Shown here: piece by piece, positions 58,530 through 64,000 of the stretch
Layout of the letters: each line of letters begins with the position of its first letter
Position numbering within the stretch: position 1 is the stretch's first letter
Source of the DNA: an uncultured Collinsella sp.
Lineage (GTDB): Bacteria > Actinomycetota > Coriobacteriia > Coriobacteriales > Coriobacteriaceae
Assembly: GCA_959602645.1 (NCBI GenBank)
Contig: CAUGTZ010000015.1
Coordinates: 4,201 to 68,200 of the forward strand
DNA length: 64,000 nucleotides
Reading direction: 5' to 3'
Made by a program: the position numbers and the translations under genes
The notes under the pieces: generated by a model
What the model was told of the DNA's origin: nothing
Database searches by the model: none
The model's input: the letters and a program-made list of their open reading frames with translations, nothing else

Positions 58530-59708
58530 ATGAACGTACTTGTTGTCAACGCCGGCAGCTCGAGCCTTAAATATCAGCTTTTGGATACCGATACCCGCGA
58601 GGTTTTCGCCAAGGGCAACTGCGAGCGTATCGGCTCGGAGATGGGCATCTTTGGCCACTCCGAGAACGGTGGTGCCAAGCAGACCGAGGAGATTCCTTTT
58701 CCTGATCATCGCTGCGCCATTGCGCGCGTGCTCGAGGAGCTCGAGAAGACCGACTTTACGATCGATGGCATCGGCCACCGTATCGTTCAGGGTGGCTGGC
58801 ACTTCGATGATTCCGCGGTCGTCGACGATGAGGTCATGGCTAAGATTCTTGAGGTGGCACCGCTCGCCCCGCTGCACAATTACGGCGAGGCCGCGGCAAT
58901 CGAATATTGCCGCGAGAAGTATCCGGAGCTGCCCAACGTGGCCGTCTTCGACACCTCGTTCCACATGACCATGCCCGAGGTTGCCTACACCTATGCGCTG
59001 CCCAAGGACGTGTGCGACAAGTACCACGTGCGCAAGTACGGCGCCCACGGTACGAGCCACCGCTACGAGTGGATGATGGCCAAGGAGATTCTGGGCTCGC
59101 GCTGCCACCGCCTGCTCTCGTGCCATTTGGGCAACGGCGCCTCGCTTGCCGCCATCGAGGATGGTGTGTGCCGCGACACCACGATGGGTCTCACACCGCT
59201 CGACGGCCTGATGATGGGTACCCGTTGCGGTTCCATCGACCCGGCCACTGTGTGCTATCTGCAGCGCGAGGGCGGCTACAGTTACCAGGAAGTCGACGAC
59301 ATGATGAACAAGCAGTCCGGTCTGCTTGCCATCTCGGGTATCTCCAACGATGCCCGTGACATTCGTACGCGCGCTTCCGAGGGTGACGAGCGCTGCCTGC
59401 TCGCCTTCGATATGTTCGCATACAAGGCCATGCAGCAGGCTGGTTCCATGATTGCCTCCATGGCGGGCGTGGACACCATTACCTTTACCGCCGGCATCGG
59501 CGAGAACGACTGGTCGATTCGCAAGGCCTTCTGCGACTGCTTTGAGTGGCTGGGCGTGCGCATCGACAACAACAAGAACCGCGAGGCCGTGGGCAACGGC
59601 CCACAGGTCATCAGCGCCGCCGGTTCCGCCGTCACGGTCATGGTCATCCCCACCGACGAGGAATACATGATCGCCCACGACGTCGAGCGCCTGACCGCGA
59701 ACAACTAA
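58530..59708 (+). CDS. ackA: Acetate kinase, copy 2
   Basis: Also exactly 392 aa and aligned with copy 1 without gaps through the first 180 residues. MNVLVVNAGSSSLKYQLLD, GIGHRIVQGG, FDTSFHMTMP, KYGAHGTSHRY (His173 and His177 both present), MGLTPLDGLMMGTRCGSIDP, FTAGIGENDWSIR and IPTDEEYMIAHD. GAAGGAG precedes the ATG. Divergence from copy 1 is spread along the protein, so the duplication is not recent. The two copies may be expressed under different conditions or differ in direction or substrate (for example propionate). Confidence 0.92.
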   Translation: MNVLVVNAGSSSLKYQLLDTDTREVFAKGNCERIGSEMGIFGHSENGGAKQTEEIPFPDHRCAIARVLEELEKTDFTIDGIGHRIVQGGWHFDDSAVVDDEVMAKILEVAPLAPLHNYGEAAAIEYCREKYPELPNVAVFDTSFHMTMPEVAYTYALPKDVCDKYHVRKYGAHGTSHRYEWMMAKEILGSRCHRLLSCHLGNGASLAAIEDGVCRDTTMGLTPLDGLMMGTRCGSIDPATVCYLQREGGYSYQEVDDMMNKQSGLLAISGISNDARDIRTRASEGDERCLLAFDMFAYKAMQQAGSMIASMAGVDTITFTAGIGENDWSIRKAFCDCFEWLGVRIDNNKNREAVGNGPQVISAAGSAVTVMVIPTDEEYMIAHDVERLTANN

Positions 59709-59730
59709 CGCGCGCATTTGCAAGTAAGCG

Positions 59731-59766
59731 AAAGGCCTCCAGAGCAACGACTCAGGAGGCCTTTTT
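59731..59766 (+). terminator. Terminator after ackA copy 2
   Basis: AAAGGCCTCC (59731-59740) and GGAGGCCTTT (59755-59764), 10 pairs, 14-nt loop, TTTTT. Confidence 0.9.
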
Positions 59767-59792
59767 GCTAGCAGGCGGACGGCGGAAACCCT

Positions 59793-59959
59793 ATCCCATT
59801 TCGAGCGCAAATTCTGGGACACGCTTTCCGGTTGAGGCACGTTGCGGAAAGTGCGACCCACAATAAAGCAATATTCCGTCCCGCAGTTTCCCAAACAGGC
59901 CCCAAGGGGAAACTGCATCCCAAAATTCGCCTTCAAACTGGGATACGCTTTCCGCTTGA
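59793..59959. repeat. Pair of 43-nt direct repeats with an intervening dyad
   Basis: Copies at 59793-59835 and 59917-59959 both start ATCCCA, contain TGGGA and end ACGCTTTCCG-x-TTGA; each is internally dyad-like (ATCCCA...TGGGAT). Between them GCAGTTTCCC (59883-59892) and GGGAAACTGC (59907-59916) form a perfect 10-bp dyad. No gene is visible; 59960-60116 shows nothing further. Confidence 0.5.
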
Positions 59960-60116
59960 ACAGCCGCCGATCTGCAGCACGTCTCGCAGATCCAAAGTGG
60001 CCATATCCGCAACGCCTTCGCTCCCAACAATTGCACCCATCCATTCAGATCCTCAGCCCCAGCTCGTAGCCAAGCCGCCGTCCACTCCAGATGCCCTGAA
60101 TTCTTCGTAGCAGTAG

Positions 60117-60245
60117 AAGGCCGTACGGGCTGACCCCTGAAAACATTCCGCAGACCAGAAACGCCCCCGTTCGTAGCTCCGAAGGAGCAGAACGGGGGCG
60201 TTTCATTGGTCGAGGACGTTTTCAGGGGTCAGCCCGTACGGCCTT
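60117..60245. repeat. 129-bp nested palindrome (28-bp perfect outer arms) between ackA and pta
   Basis: Outer arms at 60117-60144 and 60218-60245 are exact reverse complements over 28 bp (they begin AAGGCCGTACGGGC and end CCCGTACGGCCTT). The centre holds a second hairpin: GAAACGCCCCCGTTC (60158-60172) with GAACGGGGGCGTTTC (60190-60204), and inside it GCTCC/GGAGC. It ends 16 bp past the pta stop, so it may serve as pta terminator, but its size and perfect arms look like a MITE-type or cruciform element. Confidence 0.75.
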
Positions 60246-60261
60246 CGGGCGAGTGCGTACG

Positions 60262-61242
60262 CTACTCAGCCATCTGAGCCTGGACGGCGGTGATGGCCAC
60301 GACACCCACGATGTCGTCGGCAGAGCAGCCGCGCGACAGGTCGTTGACCGGCTTGGCGATGCCCTGCAGGATGGGGCCGTAGGCGTCGGCACCGGCGAAG
60401 CGCTGGACCAGCTTGTAGCCGATGTTGCCGGCCTCGAGGTCGGGGAACACGAGCACGTTGGCCTTGCCGGCGACAGAGGAGCCGGGAGCCTTGAGCTGAG
60501 CGACGGTGGGGACGATGGCAGCGTCGAGCTGCAGGTCGCCATCGATGGCGAGCTCGGGAGCCTTTTCCTTGCAGAACTTCACGGCCTCCTGGACCTTCTT
60601 GGCAACCTCGCCGCCGGCGGAGCCCATGGTGGAGTAGGAGAGCATGGCCACGTGCGGCTCAACGTTGCCCATGAAGGTGGACCAGGAGTGAGCGGAGGCG
60701 ATGGCGATCTCGGAGAGCTCGTCGGAGGACGGGTTGATGTTGAGGCCGCAGTCGGCGAAGATCAGCGTGCCGTCGGTGCCGAACTGCGGGGTGTCGGTGC
60801 ACATCACGAAGAAGGCCGAGACCAGCTTGGTGCCTGGGGCGGTCTTGAGAATCTGCAGCGCGGGGCGCAGGGTATCGGCGGTGGAGTGGCAGGCGCCGGA
60901 GACCAGGCCGTCGGCGTCGCCCATCTTGACCATCATAGTGCCAAAGTAGGTGGCGTCCATCACCTGGGCGCGAGCCTGCTCGATGGTAACGCCCTTCTTG
61001 GCGCGGAGCTCGGCAAACTTCTGTGCGTACTCCTCGTGCTTCTCGGCGTTGCGCGGATCGATGACGGTGGCGCCGGGGACGTTGATCTCGTTGGGATCGC
61101 CCAGGATGACGATGTTGGCCAGGCCTTCCTCGATGATCTTGTTGGCCGCGACGATGGTGCGCGGATCCTCGCCCTCGGGCAGGACGATGGTCTTAAGGTC
61201 GGCCTTGGCGGCAGACTTCATACGGTTTAGGAAATCGCTCAT
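60262..61242 (-). CDS. pta: Phosphate acetyltransferase
   Basis: A 326-aa protein of the short (catalytic-domain-only) Pta type. KTIVLPEGEDPRTIVAANKIIEEGLANIVILGDP at the N-terminus (pattern), GMTIEQA-like VTIEQARAQVMDATYFGTMMVKMGDADGLVSGACHSTADTLRPALQILKT, VSAFFVMC, ADCGLNINPSSDELSEIAIASAHSW and VGKANVLVFPDLEAGNIGYKLVQRF (patterns). It interconverts acetyl-CoA and acetyl phosphate, feeding the two acetate kinases encoded convergently. AAGGAGTAAC precedes the ATG. Confidence 0.94.
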   Translation of the reverse strand: MSDFLNRMKSAAKADLKTIVLPEGEDPRTIVAANKIIEEGLANIVILGDPNEINVPGATVIDPRNAEKHEEYAQKFAELRAKKGVTIEQARAQVMDATYFGTMMVKMGDADGLVSGACHSTADTLRPALQILKTAPGTKLVSAFFVMCTDTPQFGTDGTLIFADCGLNINPSSDELSEIAIASAHSWSTFMGNVEPHVAMLSYSTMGSAGGEVAKKVQEAVKFCKEKAPELAIDGDLQLDAAIVPTVAQLKAPGSSVAGKANVLVFPDLEAGNIGYKLVQRFAGADAYGPILQGIAKPVNDLSRGCSADDIVGVVAITAVQAQMAE

Positions 61243-61294
61243 GTTACTCCTTGCAAGCGTTTCGCTAAGCTCCAGGCGCCCGGCTGTTCACGAA

Positions 61295-61317
61295 TAAACC
61301 CGCTGCTAGCGGGTTTA
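61295..61317. repeat. Hairpin in the pta/glf divergent region
   Basis: TAAACCCGCT (61295-61304), loop GCT, AGCGGGTTTA (61308-61317), 10 perfect pairs. It falls in the leader of pta (minus strand) and has no long T tract. The remaining divergent region to 61473 probably holds both promoters. Confidence 0.55.
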
Positions 61318-61473
61318 CCTTTCAATAATGTACGCCGCGGTGCTTGAGCTTTCCTTGTGTGGCAAGCTCATTATAGGACGCATTAGCGCTATAATCGCTC
61401 TGATAAATATGTCTCGAAGAATGTTCGAGAAAAGCCCAGCTAACGAGCCCGTGGCTTTTGACAAGGAGTATCG

Positions 61474-62676
61474 ATGCAGATTACCTCAGGCCTGCCTGAA
61501 GGCTTTAACGCCGGCGCGTACGACATGATTGTCGTCGGTGCTGGATATGCCGGTGCCGTTTGCGCCCGCCGTCTTGCCGAGACCATCGGCTATCGTGTTG
61601 CCGTTTTGGAGCGCCGTAGCCACATTGCGGGCAATGCCTATGACTGCACTGACGAGGCCGGAATCCTGATCCACGAGTACGGTCCGCATATCTATCACAC
61701 CTTTAACGAGCGCGTGCATAATTTCCTGTCGCGCTTTACCAAGTGGACGGATTATCAGCACAAGGTGCTCGCCAACATCAACGGTACCCTTATGCCCGTG
61801 CCCTTCAACCATGCGAGTCTCAAGCTCGCCTTTGGTGATGAGCGCGGCGAGGAGCTGTATCAGAAGCTCGTGGAGACCTTTGGCAAGGATGTCAAGGTGC
61901 CCATTATGGAGCTGCGTAAGAAGAACGACCCCGACTTGGCCGAGGTCGCTGATTACGTCTACGAGAACGTCTTTTTGCATTACACCATGAAGCAGTGGGG
62001 CCAGACGCCCGACCAGATCGATCCCTCGATCACCGGTCGCGTTCCCGTCTTTGTGGGCGACGATGACCGCTATTTCCCGCAGGCTCCCTTCCAGGGTATG
62101 CCGCAGGACGGCTACACGGCGCTGTTCGAGCATATGCTCGACCACGACCTGATCGACGTGTTCTGCGACGTGGACGCCCGCGATCTCTTTGAGATCGACG
62201 AGACCACCGTCAAGATCGGCGGCAAGGTCTACGGCGGCGAGATCGTCTATACCGGTCCGCTCGATGAGCTGTTCGACCTTGACCTGGGCGCTCTTCCGTA
62301 CCGCACGCTCGATATGAAGTTCGAGACGCTTGATATGGACCAGTTCCAGCCCGTGGGCACCGTCAACTACACCACGAGCGAGGACTACACGCGTATCACC
62401 GAGTTCAAGAACATGACCGGTCAGGTTTTGCCCGGCAAGACCACCATCATGAAGGAGTACTCCAAGGCCTATACGCCCGGCTCGGGCGAGACGCCGTATT
62501 ACGCCATTCTTGAGCCCGAGAACCGTGAGCTCTATGAGCGCTATCTTGAGCGCGTCCAGAACCTGACAAACTTCCACCCGGTGGGTCGTCTGGCCGAGTA
62601 TCGTTACTACGATATGGATGCCGTGACCAATTCCGCCCTCGATCTTTCGGATGAGATTATCGCCTGCCATGCATAA
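61474..62676 (+). CDS. glf: UDP-galactopyranose mutase
   Basis: A 400-aa FAD enzyme. DMIVVGAGYAGAVCARRLAE (FAD loop), VAVLERRSHIAGNAYDCTDEAGILIHEYGPHIYHT (pattern; H-x-Y-G-P-H-I-F/Y-H-T), PVPFNHASLKLAFG, KQWGQTPDQIDPSITGRVPV and TVNYTTSEDYTRITEFKNMTGQ with the C-terminal EYSKAYTPGSGETPYYAIL (patterns). It converts UDP-galactopyranose to UDP-galactofuranose for surface glycans. AAGGAG precedes the ATG. The glycosyltransferase gene overlaps its end. Confidence 0.94.
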   Translation: MQITSGLPEGFNAGAYDMIVVGAGYAGAVCARRLAETIGYRVAVLERRSHIAGNAYDCTDEAGILIHEYGPHIYHTFNERVHNFLSRFTKWTDYQHKVLANINGTLMPVPFNHASLKLAFGDERGEELYQKLVETFGKDVKVPIMELRKKNDPDLAEVADYVYENVFLHYTMKQWGQTPDQIDPSITGRVPVFVGDDDRYFPQAPFQGMPQDGYTALFEHMLDHDLIDVFCDVDARDLFEIDETTVKIGGKVYGGEIVYTGPLDELFDLDLGALPYRTLDMKFETLDMDQFQPVGTVNYTTSEDYTRITEFKNMTGQVLPGKTTIMKEYSKAYTPGSGETPYYAILEPENRELYERYLERVQNLTNFHPVGRLAEYRYYDMDAVTNSALDLSDEIIACHA

Positions 62677-63700
62677 AGTCATAACATTCGGTATTCCCTC
62701 GTATAACGCCGCTAAGGACATGGACCATTGCATTACCTCCATCTTGGAGGGGAGCAATTATGCCACCGATATCGAGATTATCGTGGTGGACGACGGCTCC
62801 AAGGATGAGACGGCCGCCAAGGCCGACGAGTGGGAGGCCCGTTATCCTGGAATCATCCGCGCGGTGCACCAGGAGAATGGCGGCCACGGTATTGCCGTCC
62901 TTTCGGGTCTGCGCGAGGCGCAGGGCACCTACTACAAGGTTGTCGACTCGGACGACTGGCTTGACGGCGCTGCCCTTTCGACCATGCTGTCGATTCTGCG
63001 CGGCTTTGAAGAGCGCGACCAGCGCGTTGACCTGTTTATCTCGAACTACGTGTACGAGAAGGTTTACGAGGGTACGCATACGGCCATTGGTTACAAGTTT
63101 GCCTTGCCTCGAAAAAAGATCTTTACCTGGGACCAGATTGGCCATTTCCGCCTGGACCAGAATCTGCTCATGCACAGCCTGTGCTATCGCACGGATGTGC
63201 TGCGCGAGTCCAACCTTCCCATGCCGCCGCACACGTTCTATGTGGACAACATCTACGCCTACGTGCCGCTGCCGCGTTGCAAGACCATGTACTACGCCGA
63301 CATCGACCTCTATCGCTACTTTATCGGTCGCGAGGGCCAGAGTGTCAACGAGGCCACGATGGTCAAGCGTCTGGACCAGCAGTTCCGTGTGACGCGCATC
63401 ATGATGGAGTCGTACCACCTGTACAGCGATGTCGAGTCGTCGCGTCTGCGTTCGTACATGATGGGTTATTTCACTATGATGATGGCGATCTGCTCGGTGC
63501 TCACCAAGCTTTCCGAGGAAGATTGCGCCGACGAGCGCCTAAAGACGCTGTGGGCGGACCTGAAGGCCTACGATGAGCGCATGTATCGTCGTGCTCGCTA
63601 CGGCGTGGTCGGCTTCTTCACCAATCTGCGTGGCCGCGCTGGCGACAAAACCACACTCGGCCTATACCGTCTTGCCTCAAAGATCTTCAAATTCAACTAG
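62669..63700 (+). CDS. Family 2 glycosyltransferase
   Basis: 343 aa from ATG 62669 (an in-frame ATG at 62651 is possible); the start overlaps the glf stop by 8 bp, implying coupled translation. GT-A features: ITFGIPSYNAAKDMDHCITSIL, IEIIVVDDGSKDETAAKADEW, HQENGGHGIAVLSGLREAQGTYYKVVDSDDWLDGAAL (pattern; D-S-D-D metal site). The C-terminal half is helical with conserved aromatics and no membrane helix. With glf it suggests transfer of galactofuranose or a related sugar to an exopolysaccharide or capsule. Confidence 0.88.
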   Translation: MHKVITFGIPSYNAAKDMDHCITSILEGSNYATDIEIIVVDDGSKDETAAKADEWEARYPGIIRAVHQENGGHGIAVLSGLREAQGTYYKVVDSDDWLDGAALSTMLSILRGFEERDQRVDLFISNYVYEKVYEGTHTAIGYKFALPRKKIFTWDQIGHFRLDQNLLMHSLCYRTDVLRESNLPMPPHTFYVDNIYAYVPLPRCKTMYYADIDLYRYFIGREGQSVNEATMVKRLDQQFRVTRIMMESYHLYSDVESSRLRSYMMGYFTMMMAICSVLTKLSEEDCADERLKTLWADLKAYDERMYRRARYGVVGFFTNLRGRAGDKTTLGLYRLASKIFKFN

Positions 63701-63732
63701 CTGCTGAGTAATCGCTGCTGATAGGTTGACTG

Positions 63733-63842
63733 GGCCCCTTGGCCTTTAGTTTGCTACTGCGAACAGTCCTGCTCGCACGGAAAGCACATTAAGTGCTTTC
63801 CGGCTCGTGCGGAACTTGTATCAAACTAAAGGCCAAGGGGCC
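63733..63842. repeat. 110-bp nested palindrome after the glycosyltransferase gene
   Basis: Outer arms at 63733-63753 and 63822-63842 are perfect 21-bp reverse complements (starting GGCCCCTTGGCC, ending GGCCAAGGGGCC). Inside is GGAAAGCAC (63779-63787) with GTGCTTTCC (63793-63801), flanked by CGCAC/GTGCG words. Same architecture as the element at 60117-60245 but different sequence. No T tract, so simple termination is not evident. Confidence 0.7.
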
Positions 63843-64000
63843 TCTGCTATAAGAATCGATTGTCAGATTGTCTGAATTTGAAGATCTTAGACGCGCGGTA
63901 CACAGGGGCCTGGGCTGAAAAGAATAAGGTTGGAAGTCGGTCGGAGACGGGCGGGCGTTACGTTTGTCGCGAGTTCCGCATGCAAAGAAGGCCACTTAAT
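63843..64000. other. Right-edge intergenic DNA
   Basis: No convincing gene. A 68-codon minus-strand frame overlaps the palindrome, has no ribosome site and no coding character. The stretch may be the promoter region of a gene beyond the window. Confidence 0.4.

Noticed and set aside
57172..60044. Long minus-strand frames over both acetate kinase genes (400 and 509 codons)
   Set aside because: Shadow frames of the GC-rich ackA genes; Val/Gly/Asp/His-rich with no ribosome sites, and one runs through the terminator.
60117..63842. The two nested palindromes as ends of one insertion sequence
   Set aside because: The arms differ in sequence and no transposase lies between; the enclosed genes are pta, glf and a glycosyltransferase.
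63789..63995. 68-codon minus-strand frame at the right edge
   Set aside because: Overlaps a palindrome, no ribosome site, composition not protein-like.
1..64000. tRNA, rRNA, CRISPR arrays, prophage or transposase genes
   Set aside because: No T-arm/anticodon patterns, regularly spaced repeats, phage structural genes or DDE/Tyr recombinase motifs were found by eye.

Overview
The window looks like a chromosomal segment of a Coriobacteriia gut bacterium, most probably Collinsella. I infer this from the GC-rich coding bias (third positions mostly G or C), the heavy use of Gly/Asp/Glu-rich housekeeping proteins, and gene content: L-lactate dehydrogenase, tandem acetate kinases with phosphate acetyltransferase, an acetylase-type diaminopimelate pathway, ECF transport and a fructoselysine-type (Amadori product) locus. 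No rRNA, tRNA, CRISPR array or transposase gene was seen.

Layout. 1-11041: a GntR regulator (5' cut off) and a long co-directional run: YfcC-family permease, YtcJ-like amidohydrolase, FrlC-like epimerase, FrlB-like SIS deglycase, two FrlD-like PfkB kinases, a second amidohydrolase, YjbQ, a BtpA/SgcQ protein and an FGGY kinase. The first part reads as uptake and breakdown of glycated amines; the last four genes have no assigned pathway. 11121-15850: TatD nuclease and tRNA dehydratase TcdA (minus), an orphan small transcript candidate, an SdpR/SdpI pair, and the ABC-F factor EttA. 15900-24520: accessory DNA, partly AT-rich. It holds an exported papain-like protein and a lipoprotein, two low-complexity unknown proteins (one with a frameshift), and a compact gene set that I read as a new RiPP locus: DUF2087 regulator, MFS exporter, 773-aa B12-binding radical SAM enzyme and a 36-aa peptide gene ending in FCH, closed by a terminator.

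24646-31470: NAD synthetase, aminotransferase, lactate dehydrogenase, a DUF2974 hydrolase and a nucleoid-associated protein. 31549-36917: the lysine/diaminopimelate operon on the minus strand (a LysA-DapA fusion, DapB, DapH) behind a lysine riboswitch, with a divergent M20 deacetylase. 36920-43436: small membrane and extracytoplasmic proteins, an HTH protein with a membrane Ser/Thr kinase, a secreted coiled-coil wall hydrolase, and a D-aspartate-ligase-like/aspartate racemase pair suggesting a D-Asp peptidoglycan bridge. 43562-47050: an ECF transporter (T, fused double ATPase, TrpP-like S) preceded by a tryptophan attenuator whose leader peptide carries three consecutive Trp codons. 47237-50524: a sortase-anchored C69 dipeptidase, a 30-aa membrane peptide and a lipid kinase. 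50623-57066: RNase D, Zn protease, exonuclease VII subunits, HIT protein, LysR regulator and MFS transporter. 57187-61242: two tandem ackA genes convergent with pta, separated by intergenic repeats and a 129-bp nested palindrome. 61474-64000: UDP-galactopyranose mutase, glycosyltransferase and a second nested palindrome.

Function calls rest on reading motifs by eye; no database search was run.
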